This document shows positions 43,804-53,553 of a stretch of DNA of 64,000 bases, piece after piece (within the stretch, counting starts at the first letter, position 1; each line of letters starts with the position of its first letter). A program made the position numbers and the translations under genes. This stretch comes from Algoriphagus ornithinivorans (lineage in GTDB: Bacteria > Bacteroidota > Bacteroidia > Cytophagales > Cyclobacteriaceae). Location: assembly GCF_900115305.1 (NCBI RefSeq), contig NZ_FOVW01000007.1, forward strand, positions 1-64,000, written 5' to 3'. The notes below the pieces were generated by a model. The model ran no database searches. It was not told where the DNA came from and was given only the letters and a program-made list of their open reading frames with translations.

Positions 43804-46246
43804 ACCTCTCCAAAAGTTTACTGAGCCAACGTGAAGGCTTTTTCACTTCTTCTTGATCGTAATAGGTTCCGGTATACTCATTTTTTCTCATGTAGGAATA
43901 GTTATAGCCATACCCATAATTATATCCTCCGAAATCATAAACATCAAGACCAGCTTTCATTCCATTGAACACTGCATAGATATTATCCACCTGATCATTG
44001 GCATATAAATCATTGATCATCAACAGGTACTTCTTATTGGTGTAGTCCTGTCTGACTATGTAAAGATTTACATCTGAAAATCGCAACAAATCCATAGTCT
44101 CTGAAACCAATCCAATAGGAGGTGTATCCATGACCACAACATCAAAATCTGATTCCAGGGAGTTCAGAAACTCTGTCATTTTCTCCTTTAATAAAAGTTC
44201 CGCTGGGTTAGGGGGAATAGGTCCAGATGGTACTACATATAGATTTTCATACTTGGTCTGAACGATAATCTCATCCTTTTCCGCTTTGTCAACAAGATAA
44301 TTAGACAAACCAGTTTGATTATGAACACCTAAATATTCAGAGATTTTTGGTCTTCTTAAATCCAATCCAATCAAAAGGGTCTTTTTCCCACTCAGGGCAA
44401 TGGCTGATGCCAAATTGATACTCACAAAGGTTTTTCCCTCCCCTGATACGGAGGAAGTGACCAAAATCCTTTTACACTTTCGTTCGCTGGCTATGTAAAA
44501 CAGGGCCGAACGCAACGACCTAAATGATTCAGAAACCATGGACTTAGGATGCTCTTGAACCAATAAGTTCGTGTCTTTGGTACTATATCCTATAGTCCCT
44601 AGTAAAGGGATTCTCAATACATTCTTAAGCTGGATTTGATCTACAATCTTATTGTTTAGATAATGATAGAGCAACAAAAATCCTAAAGGAATAAAGAGTC
44701 CCAATCCAAAGGCAAGACCATAGTTTTGACTCTTTTTAGGGAAAATCAAATTCCCCCTTCTTGCATAATCCAAAATCGAATTGTCTGAAATATTTGAAGC
44801 TTTTGCGATACCTGCTTCAGCTCTTTTTTCAAGCAAATAATTGTAAAGATTCTCCCTTAGCTTAAACTCCCGGTTCAAAGCCATAAAATCTGATTCAGCC
44901 TGAGGAAGTTTTGAAAATTCTATATCCTCCTTCCCCAACGTAGCTACTAGACGGGCCTTTTTTTCTTTGGTATTTTCAACCAGGTTTTTAATGTTTTCAA
45001 AAATATTCTCCCTGATCTTGGTGATTTGCTCATCTAACTCCTGCACATTGGGATGATTTTCATTAACAGAGGCTAGAAGTTTTCTCCTATTCAAAGAAAT
45101 GGTAATCAGGTTATTGATCAGTGAATTCAATATTCCATCCTGAATCCCAATCAAGGAAGGAGCTAAAATATCCGAATAATCCTTACCTTTTTCAATCAGG
45201 TAATTTTGCAGAGCCATGTAATACTGCAATTCAAAATCAACTGACTGAATCTGTACTTCCAAATTTTGAATATTTCCCAAAACACCCCCAAACTCCGAAT
45301 TGATATCCAAAAGTTTATTCCTCACCTTGAAATTGAGAATTTTCTGCTCTACCTTTTTTAATGAGTCTTCTACCACATATAGCTGCTCATCCAAAAAGTT
45401 GAGCGTATTTTCGGTCATCTGATTCTTAGCTTTTAGGCTGTATTCCATGTAAGCCTCCATCAGGGAATTCACAAAATCCCTCCCTTTTTCCACCACTTTG
45501 GTATTCATGGAAACCTGTAGCACGGTACCATAGCTATTGATAGGCCTAACTTTGATTGCCCTCGCATAATCATCGATGATATTCATTTGGCTATGAATCA
45601 AGAATGATAGCTTCTCTCCCTCCTTCAGATTTTTTCTTTTTTTGACAGTGAAGCTACTGTATTCAGTTTTGATGGGCTCACCAAATGTAAAAACCTTATT
45701 CAATATCCCCTGATCAACAGGTCCATCTGCTTTGGCATTTAGAAAATCAAAGAAGCCAGACTCTTCTTTGGTTAATACAAACTCTTCCTCGTTAAGCATG
45801 GTAAAGGTGATTTCCCCGCTTTCCATCTGAGGATAATCCGGATCTACCTCTACGAAAATGGGAGATTGATCATATAGCTCCACTTCTTTAATATTGGTGG
45901 AGGCATAATAAGTCACATTAAAATGAAGATCTTTTAATGCCTCTTCTACAAGATTTTTTGAAGTCAACAAAAGAATGTCGTTCTCAAGATTATAAGTCCC
46001 GGAAAAAATATTAGACCTATCCAAAATCCGCATTTCGGGACTTGAATTTTGCTTAATCAAAATACTGCCCTGCACTTCATATTCCTCTACAGAATAGCGA
46101 TGAAACAAAAAAGTAGCGATAAGCCCCAGAAAAATACATGTCACATAGAGTGGCCAATACCTGAAATATTTAATCAGGTAGTACTTGATATCAATCGGCT
46201 TGATTTCCTCCTGAAACTTTGAAATATCTACTTTCCCGTCAATCAT
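43793..46246 (-). CDS. Wzc-type tyrosine autokinase / chain-length regulator
   Basis: 817-aa inner-membrane polysaccharide co-polymerase fused to a BY-kinase. An N-terminal helix (YVTCIFLGLIATFLFH, about residues 34-49) starts the Wzz-like periplasmic region, with long coiled coils (about 270-470) and a second helix (FGLGLFIPLGFLLLY, about 515-530). The kinase has Walker A SSVSGEGKTF (about 600), A' LIGLDLRRPK, and Walker B VVMDTPPIGL. The C-terminus has a Tyr cluster of ten Tyr in 27 residues (YDFGGYNYGYGYNYSYM onward) for autophosphorylation. Translationally coupled to the Wza gene (ATGA). Confidence 0.93.
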   Translation of the reverse strand: MIDGKVDISKFQEEIKPIDIKYYLIKYFRYWPLYVTCIFLGLIATFLFHRYSVEEYEVQGSILIKQNSSPEMRILDRSNIFSGTYNLENDILLLTSKNLVEEALKDLHFNVTYYASTNIKEVELYDQSPIFVEVDPDYPQMESGEITFTMLNEEEFVLTKEESGFFDFLNAKADGPVDQGILNKVFTFGEPIKTEYSSFTVKKRKNLKEGEKLSFLIHSQMNIIDDYARAIKVRPINSYGTVLQVSMNTKVVEKGRDFVNSLMEAYMEYSLKAKNQMTENTLNFLDEQLYVVEDSLKKVEQKILNFKVRNKLLDINSEFGGVLGNIQNLEVQIQSVDFELQYYMALQNYLIEKGKDYSDILAPSLIGIQDGILNSLINNLITISLNRRKLLASVNENHPNVQELDEQITKIRENIFENIKNLVENTKEKKARLVATLGKEDIEFSKLPQAESDFMALNREFKLRENLYNYLLEKRAEAGIAKASNISDNSILDYARRGNLIFPKKSQNYGLAFGLGLFIPLGFLLLYHYLNNKIVDQIQLKNVLRIPLLGTIGYSTKDTNLLVQEHPKSMVSESFRSLRSALFYIASERKCKRILVTSSVSGEGKTFVSINLASAIALSGKKTLLIGLDLRRPKISEYLGVHNQTGLSNYLVDKAEKDEIIVQTKYENLYVVPSGPIPPNPAELLLKEKMTEFLNSLESDFDVVVMDTPPIGLVSETMDLLRFSDVNLYIVRQDYTNKKYLLMINDLYANDQVDNIYAVFNGMKAGLDVYDFGGYNYGYGYNYSYMRKNEYTGTYYDQEEVKKPSRWLSKLLERFRV

Positions 46247-47052
46247 AAACGCTCTCCGCTCACTAAAGCTATTATCAAAAATAATGAAGATGCTACAGAA
46301 ATAATCAAACCCAAAGAAGAGGTTAGATTATCAGCATTCCCAAACTGCCTAATTTTCATCGGCTCTAAATACAATATATCATTGGGCTGGATAAAATAAA
46401 ATTCCGAAGCCAACAATCGTCTATCATGCAAATTGATCTGGTGGATTTTAGTCCCTTTATCATATTGCCTGATAATAAAGAGCTTATTTTTTTTCGCCAG
46501 AATACTTGACTCCCCTGACACAGCCAAAGCATCAAAAATCGTAGCTCGGTTTTTTAATATGACCTGAGTGCCTGTATTACTAAATTCTCCTAAAGCTGTA
46601 AAACGAATCCCACCTATTCTCAGCTTGACAAAAACCTCCTCCTTAAAAAACTGATTAATTGCCTCTTGCACTTTTTTCTGTGCTGCATCCTCAGAAAGAC
46701 CGCCTATATTGATCTTGCCTAATTGGGGGAGTTCAACAAATCCATTTTGATCGAGAGAATATCCAGTAAAATAAAACAAATCTCCGCCGCCACCTCCGCC
46801 GCCGCCTCTCATGGCCCTGGCACCCTGATATTCAAATGCTTTCACTAATTCTTCATTACTGGCGGCAAAGTCAATACTAACCACATCAAAGGGTTGAAGT
46901 AAATATTGATAGTTGACCTCTGCATAGGGAATAAACTCATCCAACCCTATCGCTTCATTACCAGGTAAGTTCTGCAGATAGGTAATTCTTTTATTGCTGA
47001 TGCAAGAGGAAAAAAGAAACAGCAAAAGCCAAAGAAAATTCAAAAACCGCAT
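46243..47052 (-). CDS. Wza-type polysaccharide export lipoprotein
   Basis: 269-aa OPX protein. Lipoprotein signal LWLLLFLFSSC, then the Poly_export domain (YLLQPFDVVSIDF ... GYSLDQNGFVELPQLGKI, about residues 50-140) and a SLBB-like second domain (TALGEFSNTGTQVILKNRATIFDAL). The end has IQPNDILYLEP and a C-terminal hydrophobic helix (LGLIISVASSLFLIIALV). Eight consecutive Gly (codons at 46782-46808) interrupt the export domain around residue 85, an odd insertion. It probably forms the outer-membrane channel with the Wzc partner just downstream. Confidence 0.92.
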   Translation of the reverse strand: MRFLNFLWLLLFLFSSCISNKRITYLQNLPGNEAIGLDEFIPYAEVNYQYLLQPFDVVSIDFAASNEELVKAFEYQGARAMRGGGGGGGGDLFYFTGYSLDQNGFVELPQLGKINIGGLSEDAAQKKVQEAINQFFKEEVFVKLRIGGIRFTALGEFSNTGTQVILKNRATIFDALAVSGESSILAKKNKLFIIRQYDKGTKIHQINLHDRRLLASEFYFIQPNDILYLEPMKIRQFGNADNLTSSLGLIISVASSLFLIIALVSGERL

Positions 47053-47062
47053 GTACTGATTG

Positions 47063-48055
47063 TTAATTGGTTACTTTATAATTGGCGAGATCACCAGTCT
47101 GTATTAGTTCAGAATTTAACGCTAATTCTTGCATATTCATACTGAAAAGTCCCTTCTCATTTTTCAATTCGTAAATAAATTTCAACAATTCTTCGAGTAT
47201 TCTGAGATTTTCAGAGGGTAAAAATCCAAAATTATGCGGGTGCCACCATAAATGATAAATTTCTTTCCTATCGCAAGCCTCCACCAACTCTGATTTAATC
47301 CGATTAATTCGGGTAGCATTGAAAACAGAGCCTTTTCTATAGGGCCTTAACAAACGTGAGGCAGGTATTTCAACCAATCCATTTCGATAGATAACTTGTG
47401 AATAACTGGTTTTCTTACCTAGCTTAATCAGGGTATCTCCTGTCCTGAAAACTTTTTTTACCAAAGTTTCCTTTGCCGTATTTTTCCAAAACCAATCTTC
47501 AGGATTAGTTCTAACGAATCTTATCCCCGCATTTTTAGCCTCCAGCAACACTTTATCATCGTACTGATTTCTGGGAAAAACTAGGGAAACCGGCTCTATT
47601 CCATACTTATCTAAACTGATTTTCCTGCAAGCTTTCAAATCCTCTGAAAAAGCACTCAGGCTAGCCCCTTTTTCTCCAGTGTAAAAATGAGAAAAAGTAT
47701 GAGTTCCCAACTCCTGTCCATCCAGATCAATAATCTGCTTGATGAGTTCGGGAGCAAAAAGCCCATCGAGATTAGGTTTTGCCTTAGCCCATTCATAAGC
47801 AGATTTGACTTTATTTTCGAATTGGGGCTGAATACTCGGAGAGTAGGCCTCCCACTCTTCCCAATTTTTAGCCATCAACATCCCAACCATAGCCCAGGTC
47901 GCATGGACTTCATATTTCTGAAATAGACTGAGAATTTCAGGAATGACCTTTAAAGTATTTTGATAGTAATATTGATAATCCGAAAGGGAATATTTATCAA
48001 AGCGCCCCCAGTGCAACTCGAAGTCTAAGGAAATTACAAGTATTGGACTTTGCAA
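47063..48055 (-). CDS. Polysaccharide deacetylase family protein
   Basis: 330 aa, NodB-like carbohydrate esterase 4 fold, here without a signal peptide. The start is TTG at 48055; the catalytic motif VISLDFELHWGRFD begins at residue ~8, so little is missing. HTFSHF (His-x3-His, about residue 118-123) supplies metal ligands, and VFPRNQYDDKVL and LWWHPHNFG the other motifs. Targets are unknown; a cytoplasmic or membrane-bound role in modifying the exopolysaccharide or its precursors is likely from context. 10 bp upstream of the Wza gene. Confidence 0.85.
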   Translation of the reverse strand: MQSPILVISLDFELHWGRFDKYSLSDYQYYYQNTLKVIPEILSLFQKYEVHATWAMVGMLMAKNWEEWEAYSPSIQPQFENKVKSAYEWAKAKPNLDGLFAPELIKQIIDLDGQELGTHTFSHFYTGEKGASLSAFSEDLKACRKISLDKYGIEPVSLVFPRNQYDDKVLLEAKNAGIRFVRTNPEDWFWKNTAKETLVKKVFRTGDTLIKLGKKTSYSQVIYRNGLVEIPASRLLRPYRKGSVFNATRINRIKSELVEACDRKEIYHLWWHPHNFGFLPSENLRILEELLKFIYELKNEKGLFSMNMQELALNSELIQTGDLANYKVTN

Positions 48056-48061
48056 GATATA

Positions 48062-49240
48062 TTAACGCATTCGCCGTTTAAGCCGACCTATGAAAGGCCA
48101 AATTAACCATACTAAACTGATATACAAAAAGGGAAGCCAGACAGATTTCATCCTGTAAATCAGACCGAAATTATTCAGAGTAAATGAAAATACGAGGCTC
48201 ATCCCTATAAAGATTGCCAAATATGGGGCCACAGTTCTTAATTTCTGGTTTTGACCTTGAGAAAATGCAAATCCAGCACACAACGTTAAAAAAAGAATCA
48301 ATGAATTTTCGAGAGAAAAAAGGAAAGAATAAAAATTCCAAGACTCCCAAATAAATGGTCTAAACCAAATCGTAATCACCTTTTCAAAAAAGTTATATTC
48401 CAACATGGGTATTTGTGAATTGGCTCCGAAACTCTCCAAAAATTCAAATTGCGACCTGCTGAATTCTGTTAATTCAGATATGGAAATGGAATCTAAATGG
48501 GAATATTGAAGCATCCAGCTCAAAGGATAAATACAACTAAGAAGTAAAAAAACAAGTATACTCAGCTTTCTCAGCCAAGTCCAGTCTAACTGAGTCCAAA
48601 CTATCCATCCCAAAGGAAAAATAAAAAGCAACCCAACTAATGGCTTAACCAAAAGCAATAGAATCCAAAACAACCCTAATTCCACCCATCTCTTAGGGAG
48701 GTTCAAACTATACCACCAAAGTCCTGCTGAGCCCAATACTACAAAGGTTTCTTTTCCAACTCCAGCAGTCCAAAAATGAATTCCCGGAAACCAAAGGATC
48801 AAAAACGGGAGCCAATTTGTCCAGTGACCTTTCTTCTCAATAGGAAAATAATAGGCGATAATCTTCAGGAAGTAAAAAAAAGCCCAAAAGGACAAAAATC
48901 CATAGAGTACATTTCCGGAAAAAAAACTCAAGCCCAGTACCTTGGAGGGAAGGTAATTTATCCATTGAATAAAAAAAGTGCTAAACCCAAAATGGCCCAT
49001 CCAAGAATTGGCATATTGAGAAGTATCAGCTGCTATTGCCCAATAGCGAATGGCATCACCTCCTTCATCTTGAATGTATTGAAAAAAAAATATCGTAAAG
49101 AATAAGTGGTAAATCCAAAGACCCAGGCTTTGCCAAGCTATCCGTTTATCTTTCCACAGCTTCTCTCGGTAGAAAAAAATAAATGCCAGAAACAAAATAT
49201 GAGTTATTCCCAATACAAAAATTTCTTCCCAGCCAATCAT
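48062..49240 (-). CDS. Polytopic membrane protein, candidate Wzy polymerase (copy 1)
   Basis: 392 aa with about ten helices. Motifs shared with the protein encoded at 56425-57669 are: EGGDAIRYW near residue 60, GNVLYGFLSF, HFWTAGVGKETF (about 155), and FGLIYRMKSVWLPF near the C-terminus. Polytopic proteins between glycosyltransferase and export genes are often O-antigen/EPS polymerases; no diagnostic Wzy motif exists, so this is inference. It overlaps the GT gene upstream by 4 nt and lies 6 bp before the deacetylase gene. Confidence 0.7.
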   Translation of the reverse strand: MIGWEEIFVLGITHILFLAFIFFYREKLWKDKRIAWQSLGLWIYHLFFTIFFFQYIQDEGGDAIRYWAIAADTSQYANSWMGHFGFSTFFIQWINYLPSKVLGLSFFSGNVLYGFLSFWAFFYFLKIIAYYFPIEKKGHWTNWLPFLILWFPGIHFWTAGVGKETFVVLGSAGLWWYSLNLPKRWVELGLFWILLLLVKPLVGLLFIFPLGWIVWTQLDWTWLRKLSILVFLLLSCIYPLSWMLQYSHLDSISISELTEFSRSQFEFLESFGANSQIPMLEYNFFEKVITIWFRPFIWESWNFYSFLFSLENSLILFLTLCAGFAFSQGQNQKLRTVAPYLAIFIGMSLVFSFTLNNFGLIYRMKSVWLPFLYISLVWLIWPFIGRLKRRMR

Positions 49241-50418
49241 ATCTCCAATGCTTTAAGATAGGATTTTAATGATTCTTCCAATGAATAATGACTTACTCCA
49301 AAAGCCCTGATTTCCGAGGAATTCAACTTTTCTAATTCATCCAACCACTTAAAAAAAGCACTTTCAAGACCCTTTTGAAATAAAAAACAAAATTGTACTG
49401 CGCTCATTTCTTCTTCTAAATCCCCAATTTCTGGATTAGCCAAAACTGGCAAACCACACAACAGGTATTCTCCCAATTTAATAGGCGCTAATCCTTTCAG
49501 GGATGGGGCGGGAGTTCGTAAAGCTATTCCCAAATCTGCGGCACTTAAATATGACGGAATTTCAAAAAAAGCTGCACTTTCTACCATAACTCTTTCTTTC
49601 AAGTCTGCTGGAACTTGTCCCAAGGCTTCATTGATTTGTCTAGTAAGGATAAGTAGTTTAACAGCAGTTCTTTTTCTCATCAGTCCGAATACGGTATCAA
49701 GATCATAGGCTTTCCCTATTGATCCGGAATGAACCCAGAGCATTTCCTGATTCTGTATTCCCAATTTTTTCCTGATTTCCTCTCTTCTTACAGTATTATG
49801 AATAAAAAAATCAGAATCACGACCATTGACAACTTTTACAAACTTTGATTTTGAAAGCTGTCCATGATTCTTAAGATGATAAGCTATTGAGCTATTCGAC
49901 CTACACAAAATACGGTAGGCATGCTGAATCAAAAAAGATTCAATAGTGAATAGACTTTGGTATTTCCATGATCCTTTCCTTAATCCCGCAAAATCCACCC
50001 TTTCTAGAATTGGCAAACCATCCGCATCAAAAACGATTTTTATTGACCTTTTAGTTAGATCTCCATAAAGCATTTTCACTATCCAAGCCGGCATGGTGCT
50101 TCGCGGCATAAGAATATCTATCTGTTGCTGATCAATCAGTTCAAGGAGCTTTTTCTTGGATAGCATAAGGCTCCACCAAGCAGAGATAGAGCGAGGAGGA
50201 AAAAGGTAGATTTTTTGGTGAAAATAATTAATAGAATAGTTTTTTGCCAGCTCCCGAATTCTATCCACCTCCACTTCCGGAGCCCAGGAAAATTGAAAAA
50301 CACTGGTTTGGAAGCCATATTGTTGCAATCCTTTTAAAATTGGGAAAAAGAGAGTTTCCAGGTAATTGCTACTGGCTCCATCCCAGGTAATGAATAAAAG
50401 GTTACGGGTATTTTTCAA
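49237..50418 (-). CDS. Glycosyltransferase, GT4-like
   Basis: 393 aa, GT-B fold. The N-terminal half starts LLFITWDGASSNYLETLFFP, then VNGRDSDFF (about residue 195), LGIQNQEMLWVHSGSIGKAYDLDT (nucleotide-domain start, cut to WVHSGSIGKAYDLDT), and PIKLGEYLLCGLPVLANPEIG (cut to KLGEYLLCGLPVLA, about residue 320), which holds the donor-binding Glu region. Translation begins at a TTG (50418). It heads the five-gene run to wzc. Acceptor and donor sugars are unknown. Confidence 0.85.
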   Translation of the reverse strand: MKNTRNLLFITWDGASSNYLETLFFPILKGLQQYGFQTSVFQFSWAPEVEVDRIRELAKNYSINYFHQKIYLFPPRSISAWWSLMLSKKKLLELIDQQQIDILMPRSTMPAWIVKMLYGDLTKRSIKIVFDADGLPILERVDFAGLRKGSWKYQSLFTIESFLIQHAYRILCRSNSSIAYHLKNHGQLSKSKFVKVVNGRDSDFFIHNTVRREEIRKKLGIQNQEMLWVHSGSIGKAYDLDTVFGLMRKRTAVKLLILTRQINEALGQVPADLKERVMVESAAFFEIPSYLSAADLGIALRTPAPSLKGLAPIKLGEYLLCGLPVLANPEIGDLEEEMSAVQFCFLFQKGLESAFFKWLDELEKLNSSEIRAFGVSHYSLEESLKSYLKALEI

Positions 50419-51858
50419 ATCAAGAGCGTTTTGACAAAGGTTTTAATCTAGATATTTTTTTGGCTTATGCATACGTTTCGAGACCATAAATTGGTGGTCA
50501 TTTTTTTTACTCCAAACTTCACTTGAGCATGCTTGCCTTGGCGGGGCTAATATTTTGTCGCTCCTTTGGAGCTTGGGTTGGGTGGATATTTCACCGAAGG
50601 CGTATTTCTATATATTTCTAAGTTCCTCGGATCCACGACAGGAGTCGGGAGTAATTCCGAGGTCTTATCGTAGGATTTTCAATCCGAAACTAAGAGGTCG
50701 AAACCCTCCAAGGGTTAGTACAAAGAATGGTTAAGATTTTTTTTGATTGATTCATTAAATTAAGAAACCCCTTGGAGGGTTGTTAAATGGTTTCCGTATC
50801 GTCTTGCTGGCATTGAGCTATCGTTTCCAAATGGAGATCTTGGGCCAGCGCTGGGGGATGGGTAATGGCGTATTAGGTACCCCGAGTTGCACTCGGGGCA
50901 GCGCGACTCTGGCGTGGCTATTGAAGAGTTCAAGCCTTTCAGGCTTTTAAATTCTATGTCGTCATAATCCGAGTTTATTATTCCAAAGAGGGATTTGACT
51001 CGTATCTCGCCGAAAGCGTATCTTAATTCAATCTTGAAAATTATCTTTCAGGTATCTTTTAAATACTTCGCAGAAGGCGTATTTCTGTTTTTGCAAGCTG
51101 CTCGAGATTTGTAATCTCGAGCTCTTATCGTATGATTTTAAATCCGAAACTAAGAGGTCGAAACCCTTCAAGGGTATACAAAGAATGGTTGAGATATTTT
51201 TGATTGATTCATTTATTTAAGAAAACCCTTGGAGGGTTATTATATGGTTTCCGTATCGTCTTGCTGGCATTGAGTTATCGTTTCCAAACGAAGCGATTGC
51301 GCCAGCGCTGGGGGGTGGGTAATGGCGTATTTGGTACCCCGAGTTGCACTCGGGCCTGCGCGCCTCTGGCGTGGCTATTGAAGTGTTTAAGCCTTTCAGG
51401 CTTTTGGTTCATGGGTCAAAACGGAGCTGAGTGAACATTGAACCATGAACGATTGAACCAATAAAATCATCAATAATATCTAAAAGCTATGGGCTCGATT
51501 ACTCAATTAATCAATTACAACTCCTTTTGATGCCGAAGGCGTATTTCAATTTATTTCTATCGCATTTCTACTATCTTCCATACCTACGGCATGGAGAGGC
51601 ATCCTCAAATCCTTTTGCTACCGAGCTTAAATCCCTATGGGATAAATATTTCGCCGAAGGTGTATTTCAATTTATTTCCACTGTATTTCAAAATCTATCT
51701 CGCCGAAGGCATATCTTAAAAATTATCTTTCAGGTATCTTTTAAATATTTCGCCGAAGGCATATTTCCATTTATTTCTATGGTATTTCTCTCAAAAAATA
51801 TTTCGCCAAAGGCATATCTTCAAAAGATCATGATTAAATATCTTATAAAAAACTTCTA
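50419..51858 (+). repeat. Intergenic palindrome block C
   Basis: 1440 bp without a credible gene. In order: GCTCCTTTGGAGC (about 50561); CTCGGATCCACGACAGGAG ... CCGAGG (50616-50663); AACCCTCCAAGGGTT (about 50704); AACCCCTTGGAGGGTT (50767); a CTTGCTGGCATTGAG...GCCAGCGCTGG unit (50803-50852); CCCCGAGTTGCACTCGGGG (50880-50898); AAGCCTTTCAGGCTT (about 50932). The series then repeats in variant form (51141-51395), followed by CGCCGAAGGCG, CCATACCTACGGCATGG and ATCCCTATGGGAT (51538-51800). The 76- and 118-codon frames here are repeat translations. Confidence 0.85.
51217..51668 (+). repeat. Right arm of ~455-bp long inverted repeat
   Basis: Inverted partner of 40905-41360, matched by eye over its full length with scattered differences. 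It includes a unique ~130-bp stretch (about 51402-51530) that contains no palindromes, so the match is not merely shared hairpins. Confidence 0.85.
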
Positions 51859-53553
51859 TCAACGATCCAATTCATACAAATGAATTCTCCATGCACTATG
51901 GGTGCCTTCAAAAACTTTGAGAAGCTTAAAGTTCGAGGAGCTTACGGGTAAAGCAGAAAGAATATAATCCGCCTTCAAAACTTCTTTCAAATAAACATAA
52001 TCATAGTCAGGTTCAATCAAAACATCTTCTTCTCTCCATTTATACATAAAATAATCATCAGGAAATTGTGCATTTTGAAAATAGCATTTGTTGCCCCAAT
52101 TGTAAAAATGCCTTCGCAAGGAATTATCCTTGGCTAATTCATCCTGAATAACCTCAAATACTTCCATCTTATGCTTCCTATCATACACCTGCAAATAGCC
52201 ATCCAGGCTAATTAACCCATTGTAAGCTGAAACAGCCGGAGGGATATTGAAATGTAGAAATCGCTTAGATGAAACATCTTCTCCAATAAATTCTTTCAAT
52301 TCCCCAAACTCCTTCTCTGAATAATACTCTTGATAGGAAAGGACTTTTTGAGATAATAAGGGAAAATAATCATTGATCCAGTACCTCCATTCATACTGAT
52401 AAACGAATATATTCATCAATAATAAAAGAGGTAGCAACACTCTAAATCCTGCAAAAGCTTTACTTCTCCAAAGAAAAAATAAGGAAGCAAACAGCAGGAA
52501 GGGAATCCAATATTCAAATCGAAGTAAATTGAAAGATGCCAAAACCGGAATCCATTTTCCCAAAACAGCCAGTAAGCCGGAAGAACTTAAAATTGCCAAC
52601 AGAATGGAAAGGCTTAAAAACATCAGAAAAAAACGCAATCCTTTTTGATAGAATGGATTGGATATTTTTGCCCATATCAAAAGGCACACAATTATAAATA
52701 GGTATAGGGGACTATAATACACCCCATTTTGATCGCCTGAAAGAAAGAATTCCCAAGGCCATTGATTCACCCAAATCCCAAAATCATAACTGAAGTCTAT
52801 TCTATGGCTTTCAAAGTTGGGATTTAAAAATAAACCCCGAATCAATTGATATTCTAGCACTAACCAAGTTCCCATCAGAATGAACAAGCCAAATATTGCA
52901 AGGCCAAAAATCTTTCTGGTAACTATACATTTCCAAGTGACCCATAGCAAAAGCCCGATCCAAAAATAGAATCCTGCTAAAACCAGTTTAGAGTAAAAAG
53001 CATAGGCAATCAACCCAATTAGATATTTCCAGTTTCCTGAACTAGATAAGAAAAGTTGAAAAATGCCGACCAAAGCGGGTAATGCTGCAATGGAAATTCC
53101 TCTATGAATGTAAAAAGCCAAGCTTGCCCAAAGCAAGGAAAAGCCAATTTGGACCAAAAAGGGTATTCTTTCATGGGATTGTAGCCTCAACCAAAAGTAA
53201 AAAGAGCCAAAGCCAATCCCGAAGATTAATAGCTTATTGATCATATATGCAGGAAGGATTGGAAAAAAGTAATACAACAAAGCCTCCAAATTCAGTCCAG
53301 ATGGATAGGTAAAACGGGGGCTTTGAATGATCATTCCGGGTACTTCATGATTCCAGTCTTTCCAGATGCTTCCGCTTTCTTTTAGCATTTTCCACCAGGC
53401 AAGGTTGGAGTCCATATTGTCCGAAACAGGCAAATAAACTCCTGAACCCAAGAATACATAGGGCATAATCAGAATGAATGCCATTGCTATCAAACTCAAA
53501 AAATGAACTAATCGCTTTCTGGAATTCAATATTTGGATGGTTTTGTGATTCAT
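51859..53553 (-). CDS. Large membrane protein, DUF6044-like
   Basis: 564 aa, about twelve helices then a soluble C-terminal ~150 residues. The N-terminus MNHKTIQILNSRKRLVHFL leads to ILIMPYVFLGSGVYLPVSDN (cut: VFLGSGVYLPVSDNMDSN), a luminal Asp-rich loop typical of GT-C-like or YfhO-like integral proteins. The C-terminal DYILSA ... SAWRIHLYELD resembles the end of DUF6044 proteins; the family label is from memory. The role in surface polysaccharide or glycan transfer is inferred from position. It stands alone between repeat blocks C and D. Confidence 0.7.
   Translation of the reverse strand: MNHKTIQILNSRKRLVHFLSLIAMAFILIMPYVFLGSGVYLPVSDNMDSNLAWWKMLKESGSIWKDWNHEVPGMIIQSPRFTYPSGLNLEALLYYFFPILPAYMINKLLIFGIGFGSFYFWLRLQSHERIPFLVQIGFSLLWASLAFYIHRGISIAALPALVGIFQLFLSSSGNWKYLIGLIAYAFYSKLVLAGFYFWIGLLLWVTWKCIVTRKIFGLAIFGLFILMGTWLVLEYQLIRGLFLNPNFESHRIDFSYDFGIWVNQWPWEFFLSGDQNGVYYSPLYLFIIVCLLIWAKISNPFYQKGLRFFLMFLSLSILLAILSSSGLLAVLGKWIPVLASFNLLRFEYWIPFLLFASLFFLWRSKAFAGFRVLLPLLLLMNIFVYQYEWRYWINDYFPLLSQKVLSYQEYYSEKEFGELKEFIGEDVSSKRFLHFNIPPAVSAYNGLISLDGYLQVYDRKHKMEVFEVIQDELAKDNSLRRHFYNWGNKCYFQNAQFPDDYFMYKWREEDVLIEPDYDYVYLKEVLKADYILSALPVSSSNFKLLKVFEGTHSAWRIHLYELDR

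Noticed and set aside
41377..50418. Composite transposon bounded by the 455-bp inverted repeats
   Set aside because: No transposase lies in or next to the arms, and the arms are made of the same intergenic modules found elsewhere, so simple inverted duplication is the better explanation.
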